A DNA stretch of 64,000 nucleotides from Bradyrhizobium canariense. GTDB taxonomy: Bacteria; Pseudomonadota; Alphaproteobacteria; Rhizobiales; Xanthobacteraceae. A program made the position numbers and the translations under genes. Below, in pieces: positions 1-9,700 of this stretch. The notes beneath the pieces were generated by a model. That model saw only the letters and a program-made list of their open reading frames with translations. It made no database searches and was not told the DNA's origin. Within the stretch, counting starts at the first letter, position 1; each line of letters begins with the position of its first letter. The stretch lies in contig NZ_VSST01000015.1 of NCBI RefSeq assembly GCF_019402665.1, forward strand, positions 186,001 through 250,000, read 5' to 3'.

Positions 1-315
1 CGTGCGGCCGCCGCCGAGCCCGTCGGCCGTGTCGGCAAGGCCGTCCTCGTGCAGCGCGGCGGTGATAAGGGCGGTCGCGGCCAGCGCGAGCAGGGCGGCA
101 AGGTTCGGTGTCAGACCGAACCGGCTCGCGACCTTGTAGACCAGGGCGCCGGCAAGGCCGACCAGCAGTCCCGCCACGGGCAGCGCCCAGGTCGCGCGCG
201 CGACGGCGCCGTCAGCTGCGGGCTTCGACGATGCCACGGGGAGGATCGTCACGAACGATGCCGCGATCCTGAAATCGGCGATGACGTCCTGAAAGAATTC
301 GGCGCGCGGCATCAT
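1..315 (-). CDS. cobS: Cobalamin-5'-phosphate synthase, adenosylcobinamide-GDP ribazoletransferase (partial, cut by window edge)
   Basis: The enzyme joins adenosylcobinamide-GDP to alpha-ribazole (phosphate), the last step of nucleotide-loop assembly, in the inner membrane. Only the first 105 codons are present. My own translation of the minus strand reads MMPRAEFFQDVIADFRIAAS, then hydrophobic segments, then HEDGLADTADGLGGGR, which is the polar signature of the CobS/CobV family. The chosen ATG (315-313) overlaps the TGA of cobU as ATGA, so the two are translationally coupled. This CobS is CobV in Pseudomonas denitrificans naming and is not the CobS subunit of cobaltochelatase. Identification is firm; the C-terminus lies outside the window. 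Confidence 0.92.
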   Translation of the reverse strand, partial: MMPRAEFFQDVIADFRIAASFVTILPVASSKPAADGAVARATWALPVAGLLVGLAGALVYKVASRFGLTPNLAALLALAATALITAALHEDGLADTADGLGGGRT

Positions 316-815
316 TTTAATTTCATCGGCAGGCCGGCGACGACGAACTCGGCCTCGTCGGCAACGGCCGCGATGGCCTGGTTCATGAACCCGGCGGCGT
401 CGCGGAAGCTCCGCGCCAGCGCATTGTCGGGGACGATGCCGAGGCCGACCTCGTTGGTCACGAGAACGACGGGGCTTTTCAGCCGGGGCAGGGCACCGGC
501 AAGCTCCTTGATCTCGCGTTCCCAGTCGCGCTCCGTATGCATGAGGTTAGAGAGCCACAGCGTCAGGCAATCGACGAGCCGCGCGCCGCCGCCGTCGCTT
601 GCGACCAGCGCGGGAACGAGATCGAGCGGCACTTCGCGTTCGATCCAGTCTGTTCCGCGGCGCGCGCGATGCCCGGCAATGCGCGCCTCCATTTCGGCAT
701 CGAGAGCCTCGGCCGTCGCGACATAGACCGGCTGCCCAGGAAAGGCGCGCGTGCGCATTTCCGCACGCTTGCTCTTGCCCGATCGCGCTCCGCCCGTGAT
801 CAAGATGATGGCCAT
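312..815 (-). CDS. cobU: Adenosylcobinamide kinase / adenosylcobinamide-phosphate guanylyltransferase
   Basis: This bifunctional cytoplasmic enzyme (CobP in P. denitrificans) phosphorylates adenosylcobinamide and then adds GMP. The 167-residue protein has the usual family length. A P-loop GGARSGKS lies at residues 8-15, and the guanylylated histidine is expected to be H49, in the pattern RIAGHRARRGTDW. VTNEVGLGIVP, typical of the family, lies further on. It is the first gene of a minus-strand cobU-cobS pair and faces cobD across 121 bp. No riboswitch is visible in that gap on either strand, so this pair is probably driven by a plain promoter. Confidence 0.95.
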   Translation of the reverse strand: MAIILITGGARSGKSKRAEMRTRAFPGQPVYVATAEALDAEMEARIAGHRARRGTDWIEREVPLDLVPALVASDGGGARLVDCLTLWLSNLMHTERDWEREIKELAGALPRLKSPVVLVTNEVGLGIVPDNALARSFRDAAGFMNQAIAAVADEAEFVVAGLPMKLK

Positions 816-936
816 AACGGTCTCCTGTGGGCCTGACTAATCACCAAACGCGGCCAAAAACAAAGCCGAAATCCGCCAATCAGGGGCTTGCGCTCCGGCC
901 ACCCTTTGCGCAACAGGGGCAGGACAGGAGACGGGT

Positions 937-1875
937 GTGGGTTTTGCGGGTGCGATGGCGGTTGCGATGGTGGCGGATGCCCTGTTGGGCTGGCCGTCGT
1001 GGTTGTTCGCGCGCATCGGCCATCCCGTCACCTGGCTGGGCCGGCTGATCTCTGCCATCGACACCGCCTGGAATCGACCGTCCGATCCGCCGGCATTTCG
1101 CCGCGCCGCGGGTCTCGCCGGAGCGCTCGCGGTGATCGCGCTCTCGGTCGCGCTCGGCTGGGCGCTTCAGTCCCTGCTTCCCTTGGGGATCCAGGTCGTG
1201 CTGGTCGGCGTCCTCGCCTGGCCGCTGGTCGCGCTGCGCTCGTTGCTCGACCACGTTGCTGCCGTCGCAAATCCCATGCGGGCCGGTGACATCGCCGCCG
1301 CGCGCGACGCGGTCTCGCGCATCGTCGGCCGCGATCCCCTGACGCTCGACGAGGCCGGCATCGCGCGCGCGGCGATCGAGAGCCTCGCCGAGAATGCGTC
1401 CGACGGGATCGTCGCACCCGTGTTCTGGGGCGCGCTGTTCGGTCTTCCCGGCATTTTGGGTTACAAAGCGATCAACACGCTGGACTCCATGATCGGCCAT
1501 CGCTCCGAACGCCACGAAGCTTTCGGCTGGGCCGCGGCGCGCATCGACGACGTCGCCAATTTCGTTCCGGCGCGGCTGACCGGATTTCTGTTCGTGCTGT
1601 TGGCGCCACGGCGATCAGAGGCGCTGTCCTGCATGACGCGGGATGCACGCCGTCACCGTTCGCCCAATGCCGGCTGGCCGGAAGCAGCGATGGCGGGTGC
1701 GCTTGGTGTGCGGCTCAGCGGTCCGCGGATCTATCACGGCAGCACCACGAACGAGCCATGGCTGAATGAAGGTGCGCGCGATCCGCTTGCCGCCGACATC
1801 GATCGGGGATTGACGGTCTACCGCCGCGCCATGCTGCTGCTCGCCGGCCTCCTTGCGATCCTGGCCTTCGCGTGA
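937..1875 (+). CDS. cobD: Adenosylcobinamide-phosphate synthase (CbiB/CobD family)
   Basis: This membrane protein attaches the aminopropanol (phosphate) arm to adenosylcobyric acid to give adenosylcobinamide (phosphate). It has 312 residues from a GTG start, and a purine-rich AGGACAGGAG lies just upstream as ribosome binding site. The family signature is clear around residues 170-215: GYKAINTLDSMIGHRSERH, then FGWAAARIDDVANFVPARLTG-type sequence. Hydrophobic stretches occur near residues 60-90 and at the C-terminus. It overlaps cobC by 4 bp, which makes a cobD-cobC operon and agrees with their roles: CobC makes the aminopropanol phosphate that CobD uses. Confidence 0.94.
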   Translation: MGFAGAMAVAMVADALLGWPSWLFARIGHPVTWLGRLISAIDTAWNRPSDPPAFRRAAGLAGALAVIALSVALGWALQSLLPLGIQVVLVGVLAWPLVALRSLLDHVAAVANPMRAGDIAAARDAVSRIVGRDPLTLDEAGIARAAIESLAENASDGIVAPVFWGALFGLPGILGYKAINTLDSMIGHRSERHEAFGWAAARIDDVANFVPARLTGFLFVLLAPRRSEALSCMTRDARRHRSPNAGWPEAAMAGALGVRLSGPRIYHGSTTNEPWLNEGARDPLAADIDRGLTVYRRAMLLLAGLLAILAFA

Positions 1876-2849
1876 AAGAACAGCGCATGCGCGAGCACGG
1901 TGGAAATCTCGATCAGGCCCAGCAGCGGTTCGGCGGTCGCGCGGAGGACTGGATCGATCTGTCGACCGGGATCAACCGCCTGCCTTATCCCGTGGGCGAG
2001 GTGAGCTCGCGCGCGTGGACCGCGTTGCCCTCGCGCGGCGAAATCGAGGCGCTGCATCAGGCGGCGCGGCACGCTTACCGCACGAGCGCGGCGGTTGTCG
2101 CGCTCGGCGGCGCACAGGCCGCGATTCAACTGCTGCCGCAACTCGCGCCGCCCGGCCGCGCGCGCATCCTCGCGCCGACCTACAACGAATATGCCGGGGT
2201 CCTCTCGGCTGCGGGCTGGGAGGTCCAGGAGGTCGGGGAGCTCGACGCACTGGCGGGCGCGGACCTCGCCATTGTCGTCAATCCCAACAATCCCGACGGC
2301 CGATGCCACACACCAAGGGATTTGCTGTCACTGCTGCCGCGCGTCGGTCGTCTCGCCATCGACGAGAGTTTTGCCGATGTGGCCCCGCAGCTTTCGCTTG
2401 CATCCGAGGACCGGCCGGGGCTGCTGATTTTGCGCTCCTTTGGAAAGTTTTATGGCCTTGCCGGCCTGCGGCTCGGCTTCGCGCTCGGCAATTCCTCCGA
2501 CATCGCCAGGCTTGCGGCGATGTCGGGGCCTTGGCCGGTCTCGGGACCGGCGATCGCGATCGCTTGCCGCGCTCTGCATGACGATGCCTGGGCCGAGGCC
2601 ACGTCCGCGCGGCTGGCGCGAGACTGCGTTCGCCTCGACGGCATGGTGCGGTCGCAAGGCTGGACGCTCGTTGGCGGCACGCAGCTGTTTCGTCTCTACG
2701 AGACGCCTGACGCGCTTGCCGCGCAGGAGAAGCTGGCACGTCGCCATATCTGGTCGCGCGTGTTCGCGCGGGAGCCGACATGGCTGCGCCTCGGGCTTCC
2801 GGGCGGCGAATCCGAATGGACGCGCCTTGCCGAGGCTCTAGCGCGCTAG
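1872..2849 (+). CDS. cobC: Threonine-phosphate decarboxylase (PLP enzyme)
   Basis: The enzyme decarboxylates L-threonine-O-3-phosphate to (R)-1-amino-2-propanol phosphate, the linker of the cobalamin lower loop. It is a class I/II aminotransferase-fold protein of 325 residues. The PLP-binding lysine is K192 in [15 protein letters not shown], and VVNPNNPDG (about 135-143) is the substrate/PLP loop. The GTG at 1872 overlaps the cobD stop; an in-frame ATG at 1887 is a possible alternative start. The 3' end overlaps the 3' end of the convergent cobQ gene by 12 bp. The name clashes with the Salmonella phosphatase CobC, which is a different protein. Confidence 0.93.
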   Translation: MKEQRMREHGGNLDQAQQRFGGRAEDWIDLSTGINRLPYPVGEVSSRAWTALPSRGEIEALHQAARHAYRTSAAVVALGGAQAAIQLLPQLAPPGRARILAPTYNEYAGVLSAAGWEVQEVGELDALAGADLAIVVNPNNPDGRCHTPRDLLSLLPRVGRLAIDESFADVAPQLSLASEDRPGLLILRSFGKFYGLAGLRLGFALGNSSDIARLAAMSGPWPVSGPAIAIACRALHDDAWAEATSARLARDCVRLDGMVRSQGWTLVGGTQLFRLYETPDALAAQEKLARRHIWSRVFAREPTWLRLGLPGGESEWTRLAEALAR

Positions 2850-4286
2850 CGCGAGCAGGCCGTCGACGTCGAGATGTTGCTCGATGTGATCGGCAAGCGC
2901 ATCGAGCGCACTCTCGACCCTGGCGTGATAGGGCTCGTTGCCTGCGGGAATGTCGAGCTTCGCCAAGAACGCCTTGCGGAAATCATCCGACGTGAACAGG
3001 CCGTGCAGATAGCTGCCCTGCACGCGTCCGTCGCGTGAGATCGCGCCTTCCAGTTCGCCGTTCAGCCTTGCGAATGGCCGCGTGCGATCCGGCCCATCGG
3101 TGCGGCCGATGTGGATTTCGTAGGCCTCGATCGGCTGATCCGTCGCGGCATGCACGGCCGCGACACGCGTCAGCGTCTTCTGCGGGGTCATCACCGTCTC
3201 GACGTCCAGAAGTCCGAGACCCGGTGTATCGCCCGCGGGTCCCTCGATCCCCTCGGGATCAGTGACGCTTCGTCCGAGCATCTGATAGCCACCGCAGAGG
3301 CCGAGCACATGGCCGCCTCTGCGGTAATGAGCCAGGAGATCGATGTCCCAGCCCTGAGCGCGCAGAAAGGCGAGGTCGCCGCGGGTGGATTTCGAACCGG
3401 GAATGATGACGAGCCTGACGTCGCCGGGAATTGCCTCGCCCGGCCGCACCATCACGAGATCGACGCCAGGCTCGAGCTTGAGCGGATCGAGATCGTCGAA
3501 ATTGGCGATCCGCGACAGCGCGAGACAGGCGATCTTGCATTGGCCCGGCTTGCGCGCATCGCTCAGGCCCAGCGCATCCTCAGCCGGCAGCTCGCCGGCG
3601 CGCGCGAACCAGGGCAGCACGCCGAAGCCGCGCCATGCGGTCTTTTCTTCGATCAGCTTATAGCCGTCGTCGAACAGCGTGGGATCGCCGCGGAACTTGT
3701 TGATGACAAATCCCTGGATCATCGCGGCATCATCCGGGTCGATCACCGTCTTGATGCCGACGAGTTGCGCGATGACACCGCCGCGGTCGATGTCGCCGAC
3801 CAGCAGGACCGGCACGCCAGCCTTGCGCGCAAAACCCATATTGGCGATGTCGGCCTTGCGCAGGTTCACCTCGGCCGGACTGCCGGCGCCTTCCACCAGC
3901 ACGAGATCGGCGCGCGCCTTCAGCCGCTCGAAGCTCTCCAGCACCGCAGCCATCAATGACGGCTTCATCGCCGCATATTCGCGCGCACGCGCGGTCGCGA
4001 TGCGTTTTCCTTGCACGATCACCTGCGCGCCGACATCGGTCTCGGGCTTGAGCAGCACCGGGTTCATGTCGGTGTGCGGCTCGACGCCGGCGGCGAGCGC
4101 CTGGAGCGCCTGCGCGCGACCGATCTCGCCGCCGTCGACCGTGACGGCAGCATTGTTGGACATGTTCTGCGGCTTGAACGGGAGCACGCGCAGGCCGCGT
4201 CGCACAAAGGCGCGCGCGAGGCCGGCGACGATGAGCGACTTGCCCACGTCCGAGCCGGCCCCCTGGATCATCAATGCGCGCGCCAT
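2838..4286 (-). CDS. cobQ: Cobyric acid synthase (glutamine-hydrolysing)
   Basis: This cytoplasmic amidotransferase amidates side chains b, d, e and g of adenosylcobyrinic acid a,c-diamide, using glutamine and ATP. The protein has 482 residues. An N-terminal ATPase domain opens with GAGSDVGKS (9-17) and FKPQNMSNN (38-46). The C-terminal class I glutamine amidotransferase domain has the nucleophile C331 in [11 protein letters not shown] and the catalytic H428 in SYLHGLF. It lies 10 bp downstream of cobO on the same strand, so cobO-cobQ form a minus-strand operon that converges on cobC with overlapping ends. Confidence 0.96.
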   Translation of the reverse strand: MARALMIQGAGSDVGKSLIVAGLARAFVRRGLRVLPFKPQNMSNNAAVTVDGGEIGRAQALQALAAGVEPHTDMNPVLLKPETDVGAQVIVQGKRIATARAREYAAMKPSLMAAVLESFERLKARADLVLVEGAGSPAEVNLRKADIANMGFARKAGVPVLLVGDIDRGGVIAQLVGIKTVIDPDDAAMIQGFVINKFRGDPTLFDDGYKLIEEKTAWRGFGVLPWFARAGELPAEDALGLSDARKPGQCKIACLALSRIANFDDLDPLKLEPGVDLVMVRPGEAIPGDVRLVIIPGSKSTRGDLAFLRAQGWDIDLLAHYRRGGHVLGLCGGYQMLGRSVTDPEGIEGPAGDTPGLGLLDVETVMTPQKTLTRVAAVHAATDQPIEAYEIHIGRTDGPDRTRPFARLNGELEGAISRDGRVQGSYLHGLFTSDDFRKAFLAKLDIPAGNEPYHARVESALDALADHIEQHLDVDGLLALAR

Positions 4287-4296
4287 CGCGAGTTTC

Positions 4297-4932
4297 TTAG
4301 AATTCGACGCCGGCTTGCGCCTTGATGCCGGAGCGGAAGGGATGCTTGATCAGCGTCATCTCGGTGACGAGATCGGCGATCTCGATCAGCTCGTCCTTGG
4401 CGTTGCGCCCGGTGAGCACGACATGCGTCATCGGTGGCTTCGAGGTCACCAGGAAATCGACAACTTCGGCGATGTCGAGATAATCGTAGCGCAGCGCGAT
4501 GTTGATCTCGTCGAGCACGACCATGCGGAGATTCTGGTCGAGGATCAGCTCCTTGGCCTTCTCCCAGCCGGCACGCGCAGCGGCGATGTCGCGGGCGCGG
4601 TCCTGCGTCTCCCAGGTAAAACCCTCGCCCATGGCGTGGAATTGGCAGAGGTCGCCGAAATGGCCGGTGAGCATGCGGCGCTCGCCGGTGTCCCAGGCGC
4701 CCTTGATGAACTGCACGACCGCGCAGGGGAAGCCATGGGCGACGCAGCGGACGATCATGCCGAAGGCCGAGGACGACTTGCCCTTGCCGGCGCCGGTGTG
4801 GACGATGATGAGGCCCTTTTCGCCGCTCTTGGTCGCCATGATTTTGTCGCGGGCGACCTTCTTCTTCGCCATTTTCGAGGCGTGGCGGGCGTCGGTTTCG
4901 TCGGCCGTCTGGGTATCCGGTTCTGACGTCAT
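4297..4932 (-). CDS. cobO: Corrinoid adenosyltransferase (CobO/BtuR type)
   Basis: The enzyme transfers the 5'-deoxyadenosyl group of ATP to the reduced cobalt of corrinoids. It is a P-loop protein with [13 protein letters not shown] at about residues 46-58, and [16 protein letters not shown] and [24 protein letters not shown] sequence follow as expected for the CobA/BtuR family. I chose the ATG at 4932 (211 residues). The open frame runs upstream for about 100 more codons, but these are Ser/Pro/Arg-rich, match nothing in the family and would run across the riboswitch on the other strand. The Lys-rich N-terminus ([11 protein letters not shown]) is typical of alphaproteobacterial CobO. Confidence 0.94.
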   Translation of the reverse strand: MTSEPDTQTADETDARHASKMAKKKVARDKIMATKSGEKGLIIVHTGAGKGKSSSAFGMIVRCVAHGFPCAVVQFIKGAWDTGERRMLTGHFGDLCQFHAMGEGFTWETQDRARDIAAARAGWEKAKELILDQNLRMVVLDEINIALRYDYLDIAEVVDFLVTSKPPMTHVVLTGRNAKDELIEIADLVTEMTLIKHPFRSGIKAQAGVEF

Positions 4933-4985
4933 CGGACGGGGTCCTTCGGCTTGACAAGAGGCGGTCGGGGGCAAATGGTGGCCCG
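4933..4985. other. Short divergent spacer between cobO and the riboswitch leader
   Basis: The gap between the cobO start and the DUF1636 start is 353 bp, but most of it is the riboswitch and its leader on the plus strand. This left part must hold the cobO promoter and ribosome site (minus) and probably the promoter of the plus transcript. I see no convincing -35/-10 pair and no riboswitch on the minus strand, so cobO and cobQ do not seem to be under direct cobalamin control. Confidence 0.4.
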
Positions 4986-5178
4986 GCGTTGGTTCCTGTC
5001 CTACGACAGGCGAAGAGGGAATGCGATAGGGGCCGAATCGGCAAGATTTGGTTCCAAAATGCAGCCGCCCCCGCGACCGTGACCGGAGAGATGCCCGAAG
5101 CCACTGATCCCCTGGGGATCGGGAAGGCGGGGATCGAAGGGGAAACCCTGCTCCGCAAGCCGGGAGACCTGCCAGCGC
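4986..5178 (+). promoter_or_regulatory. Cobalamin riboswitch 1, leader of the DUF1636-cobW-cobN-cobGHIJ transcript
   Basis: The plus strand carries the ordered landmarks of the AdoCbl/B12 riboswitch class: GGGAATGCG at 5018, the B12-box region GCCGCCCCCGCGACC from 5064, GCCACTG from 5100, GGGAAGGC from 5121, and AAGCCGGGAGACCTGCC ending at 5173. The ends GCGTTGG (4986-4992) and CCAGCGC (5172-5178) can pair as P1. Compared with the other two copies in this window, the B12 box and the final element carry substitutions (AAGCCGGG where the others have GAGCCAGG). About 107 nt separate it from the first ATG. No clear intrinsic terminator is visible there, so the mode of control (translation or termination) is open. 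Confidence 0.9.
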
Positions 5179-5285
5179 GGACGATTTTGGACCGGCGGAC
5201 GGGGTGTTCCGCGACGGGGAAACGGGCCTTCGCAAGAACGGTTCGTGGGCCTCATCGCTTCCCGCTGTTTATTCTGGAAGAAGCG

Positions 5286-5669
5286 ATGACCGTCACACTT
5301 CATGTCTGCATTACCTGCCGCGCCGGCCAGACGCTTGGCGAGGGCGAGACGACGCCGGGCAAGCGCCTGCATGGTGCGATCCTTGAGGCCGGTGTGCCCG
5401 ACGGCGTCACCGTGGTTCCCGTCGAATGCCTGTCTGCATGCAACCAGGGTTGCTCGGTCGCGCTCAGCGCGCCCGGCCGCTGGTCTTATGTCTACGGCCG
5501 TCTGTCGGATGCGCATGCGAGCGACGTGGTTGCGGGCGCCGCGGCCTATGCGGCCGCGCCCGATGGCCTCGTGCCCTGGCGCAGCCGCCCGGAGATCTTC
5601 CGCAAGCAATCGCTTGCCCGCATTCCCCCCATTCTCACCTTGGCCGTCGTGCCGGAGGCCGCCGAATGA
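5286..5669 (+). CDS. Small Cys-rich putative metal-binding protein (DUF1636 type)
   Basis: The 127-residue protein is of unknown biochemical function. Its cysteines sit at C8, C11, C48, C52 and C56 (CITCRAG, then ECLSACNQGCSVAL), a pattern reminiscent of thioredoxin-like [2Fe-2S] ferredoxins or of a metal site. There is no signal peptide or membrane segment, so it should be cytoplasmic. It is the first gene behind cobalamin riboswitch 1 and its stop overlaps the cobW start as ATGA, so it is translated together with a putative metal chaperone and just before cobN. Function in cobalt handling or electron transfer is an inference. I chose the ATG at 5286, preceded by GGAAGAAGCG; the upstream open frame is riboswitch RNA. 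Confidence 0.8.
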   Translation: MTVTLHVCITCRAGQTLGEGETTPGKRLHGAILEAGVPDGVTVVPVECLSACNQGCSVALSAPGRWSYVYGRLSDAHASDVVAGAAAYAAAPDGLVPWRSRPEIFRKQSLARIPPILTLAVVPEAAE

Positions 5670-6715
5670 ATTCGCTCGCAAAAGTCCCGGTCACGGTCGT
5701 CACGGGCTTTCTCGGCTCCGGCAAGACCACGCTGATCCAGCATCTGCTTGCCAATGCCAACGGCAAGAAGCTCGCGGTGCTCGTCAACGAGTTCGGCAGC
5801 GAGGGCGTCGATGGCGAGATTCTGAAATCCTGCGCCGATGCGAATTGCCCGGAAGAGAACATCATCGAGCTCGCCAATGGCTGCATCTGCTGCACCGTCG
5901 CCGACGATTTCATTCCGACCATGGAGAAGCTGCTGTCGCGCCCGGTGCGCCCCGATCATATCCTGATCGAGACCTCGGGCCTGGCGCTGCCCAAGCCGCT
6001 GTTGAAGGCGTTCGACTGGCCGGAGATCCGTTCGCGGATCACGGTCGATGGTGTGATCGCGCTCGCCGACGCCGAAGCTGTCGCCGCCGGCCGTTTCGCG
6101 CCCGATCCTGACGCCGTCGAGGCGCAGCGTGCGGCGGACGAGAATCTCGACCATGAGACGCCGCTGTCGGAAGTGTTCGAGGACCAGATCGCCTGCGCCG
6201 ACATCGTGCTGCTGACCAAGGCGGATCTTGCGGGCGCGGCAGGGCTCGAAGCCGCCAAAGCGGCGATCACCGCCGAGATGCCGCGCCGCGTGCCGATGCT
6301 GGCGATCACCGACGGCGCCATCGACGCGCGCCTCATCCTCGGCCTCGGTGCTGCCGCCGAGAACGATCTCGCCGCGCGTCCCTCGCATCACGACGGCGAG
6401 GAGGATCATGAGCACGACGATTTTGCGTCGGTCGTGATCGATCTTCCCGAGGTCACCGATATCGACGCGCTGGTTGCATCCGTTCAGCGGCTGGCGCGCG
6501 AGCAGAATGTGCTGCGCGTCAAGGGTTACATCGCGATGGAAGGCAAGCCGATGCGCCTCTTGCTGCAAGCGGTCGGCGAGCGCGTGCGCCACCAGTTCGA
6601 CAAGCCCTGGGGCGCGGGTGCGAGGCAGTCAAAGCTCGTCGTGATCGGCGAGCACGGCGATATCGACGAGGCCGCAATCAAGGCGGGACTTGGTCTTTCA
6701 GGATCTGGTATCTGA
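5666..6715 (+). CDS. cobW: CobW, G3E-family GTPase, putative cobalt chaperone for cobaltochelatase
   Basis: CobW is a P-loop GTPase of the metal-chaperone family that includes YeiR and ZNG1. Established genetics link it to cobalamin synthesis, probably in cobalt delivery. The 349-residue protein shows Walker A GFLGSGKTT (14-22), the metal-binding CxCC motif CICC (73-76), ETSGL (102-106), and TKAD (184-187) as base-recognition motif. A His/Asp/Glu-rich stretch at about 241-252 (HHDGEEDHEHDD) is a likely metal reservoir before the C-terminal CobW_C domain. The start overlaps the upstream stop, and the frame ends at the cobN start, so the three genes are coupled. The longer upstream open frame is rejected as an overlap with the Cys-rich gene. 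Confidence 0.95.
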   Translation: MNSLAKVPVTVVTGFLGSGKTTLIQHLLANANGKKLAVLVNEFGSEGVDGEILKSCADANCPEENIIELANGCICCTVADDFIPTMEKLLSRPVRPDHILIETSGLALPKPLLKAFDWPEIRSRITVDGVIALADAEAVAAGRFAPDPDAVEAQRAADENLDHETPLSEVFEDQIACADIVLLTKADLAGAAGLEAAKAAITAEMPRRVPMLAITDGAIDARLILGLGAAAENDLAARPSHHDGEEDHEHDDFASVVIDLPEVTDIDALVASVQRLAREQNVLRVKGYIAMEGKPMRLLLQAVGERVRHQFDKPWGAGARQSKLVVIGEHGDIDEAAIKAGLGLSGSGI

Positions 6716-9700
6716 TGCACGTCGTCTTCCGCGAGAGCCGCGGTCTCGAGGAGACCGCGATACCAAGGGACATCGGCCAGGACCCGGCCGATCTCGTGGT
6801 GCTCTCGTATTCGGATTCCGATCTAGCGGCGTTCGCGGCCGGTTGGCGCCGTGGTCGCGACAGCCTGCCGTCGCTACGCCTCGTCAATCTCGCCGAACTG
6901 CGTCATCCGCTCTCGGTCGACACCTATATCGAGCGCACGCTTGCGCAGGCGCGCGGCATCCTCGTGCGTCTGATCGGTGGGGAATCCTATTGGCCATATG
7001 GGCTCGCGGCCCTGCAGCAACTCGCGAAGCAGCGCGGCATCGTGCTGGCCGTGCTGCCGGCCGACGGCCGCGATGACACGCGGCTGGATGCCTATTCGAC
7101 CCTGCCGGTCTCGACATTGCGGCGGCTCAAGGTGCTCTGCGACACCGGTGGCCCTGTCGCGTCGCAAGCCGCAATCGCGCAGCTTGCGTTGGCTTCGGGC
7201 CTCTATGCGGGACCTATTATCGGCGAGATGACCGTGCCGGAGATGGGCTTTTACGATCCGGCGCGCGGTGTCATGGCGACGCCGCAGGCCCGCGAAGGGA
7301 AGCCGCACGCACTGGTGATCTTCTATCGCTCCTATCTCACCGCCGCGGACACTGGCCCGGTCGATGCCCTGATCGCGGCGCTGCGCGAGAAGGGGTTCGA
7401 CGCGCACGGCGTCTTCGTCACCTCGCTGAAGGCTCCAGGCGTTGCGGATTGGTTGCGGGTGCATCTTGCGCAAAATCCTCCGGCCGCGATCGTCAATGCG
7501 ACGGCGTTCTCGGCGATGAGCGACGACGGCACGACGCCGTTCGACGCCGCATCCTGCCCGGTGTTCCAGGTCGCGCTCTCCACGGCACGCCGCGAGGATT
7601 GGGCGAGCTCGCTCCGCGGCCTGTCGCCCGGCGACCTCGCGATGCATGTGGTGCTGCCCGAGGTCGATGGCCGCCTGTTTGCGGGCGTGGTGAGCTTCAA
7701 ATCGGCCGCGATGCGCGATCCCGATCTGCAATTCTCGCATCTGGCACACAGGCCCGACGAGGAGCGCGTGAAGGCCGTCGCCGCGCGCGTTGCGGCCTGG
7801 CAGCGCCTTTCAGAGAAGCCAGCCGCCGAAAAGCGGATGGCGCTCGTGCTCTCGAACTATCCGGGCCGCCCGCATCAGATCGCGCATGCGGTGGGGCTCG
7901 ATGCGCTGGCCTCGGTCGAAGCCATGGTGTCCGACCTCGCGGAGGTTGGCTTCGATCTTTCGCCGGTCCATGCGCTCGGCGAGACTCTGCTCAAGCGGAC
8001 CTTGAGCTGGAGCGTCGCCGATTACCGCGCTGCGCTCTCGCGCCTTCCGCAAGTCTTGCAGGATGACCTCGCGCAAGCCTGGGGCGTGCCGGAGACCGAT
8101 CCGGGTTGTCGCGACGGCGCGTTCCATTTCGCGGCGGTTCAATGCGGCCGGTCGATCATCGCGGTTCAGCCGGAGCGCGGCGATGCGGCGACGCGCGATG
8201 CCGACTATCACGATCTCGCGCGCACGCCCCGCCACGCCTATGTCGCGTTCTATCTCTGGCTGCGCGAGCAGGGCTGTGATGCCGTCGTGCATATGGGCGC
8301 CCACGGCACGCTGGAATGGCTGCCGGGAAAATCCGTGGCACTGTCGCAGGCGTGCTGGCCGGAAGCCCTGATTGGCGATTTGCCCGTGATCTATCCCTTC
8401 ATCGTCAACGATCCCGGCGAGGCCGCGCAGGCCAAGCGGCGCCTGGGTGGCGTCACGATCGGCCATCTGCCGCCGCAGCTCGCCGCATCGGCGGTGCCGG
8501 ACGGGCTGCGCAGGCTCGAACAGCTCCTCGACGAGTACTCGACGGCCGATGGCCTCGATCCCGCCCGCCGCCAGCGTCTGATCGCCGCAATCCGTGACGA
8601 GGCACGCGCGGCTGGCCTCGAAGACGATCTTGGCCTCGATGCAGCGGCCGCGCCGGCCGAAGCGATCCCGCGGATCGACCGCTTCGTCTGCGATCTCAAG
8701 GAAAGCCAGTTCGGCGACGGCCTGCATGTGTTCGGCCGCGGCGCCTGCGGTGAAGCGGAACGCGACGCGTTGCGGGCCGCGCTTGCAGGACGGCGCGTCG
8801 CGCCGGGGCCGTCAGGCTCGCCCTATCGCGGCCGTCAGGACGTGCTGCCGACCGGGCGCAATCTCTTTGCCGTCGATCCGCGCGCGGTGCCGACGCCGTC
8901 CGCGCATGCGCAAGGCATCAAGCTCGCGGAAGAATTACTCCGTCGTCATCTGCAGGATCATGGCGACTGGCCGAAGGGCCTTGTCGTCGATCTCTGGGGC
9001 TCGGCGACGATGCGCACCGCGGGCGAGGAGTTTGCTATGGCGCTGCATCTGGCCGGCCTCGCACCGCGCTGGGATCATGCTTCCGGCCGCGTGACCGGTT
9101 ACGATATCATCGCGCCTGCGGAGCTTGGCCGGCCCCGCATCGACGTCACGCTGCGTGTCTCGGGCCTGTTTCGCGACGTCTTCTCAGGCCTCGCGCAATT
9201 GTTCGAGGCGGCAGCCGAGGCGCTGTCGGCGCGCGAGGACGAGGGCGACGAAAATCCATATCGCCATCGCACTTCGCGCGTGTTCGCGCCGCGTCCCGGA
9301 CAGTATGGCGTAGGTCTCTCGGCAATCCCGGACGCCTTCACGCCCGAGACGCGCGACGCCGCCGGCGAAGCGTGGCTCTCGGCATCGTCATGGGCGTTCT
9401 CGGCCGATGGCGAGATCAAGCTCGATCGTGCCGGTATCGAGAAGCGGCTCGCATCCGCCGATGCTTTCGTGCACGTGCAGGATTTGCCGGAAACCGACCT
9501 TCTGCTCGCGGCTGACTATGCCGCGCATGAGGCCGGCATTGCGGCCGCCGCAGCCCGTCTCGGCGCGGCAGGGCCATCGCTCTATCATCTCGACGCGACG
9601 CGCCCCGAGCAGCCGCACGCGCGTACGCTGACCGAGGAAATCTCCCGTGTCGTCCGCGCGCGCGCGGCCAACCCGGCCTGGATCGCGGGCATGATGCGCC

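Noticed and set aside
816..936. Possible riboswitch between cobU and cobD
   Set aside because: An inverted pair TTGCGC (888) and GCGCAA (908) and an AGGAGAC string are present, but the B12 box and the GCCACTG and GGGAAGG landmarks are missing on both strands.
4933..5235. N-terminal extension of cobO
   Set aside because: The open frame continues, but it runs through the riboswitch on the other strand, is Ser/Pro/Arg-rich, and the family starts near the chosen ATG.
5546..6592. 348-codon open frame on the minus strand
   Set aside because: It lies antisense to cobW, has no recognisable domain, and is expected by chance in very GC-rich coding DNA.
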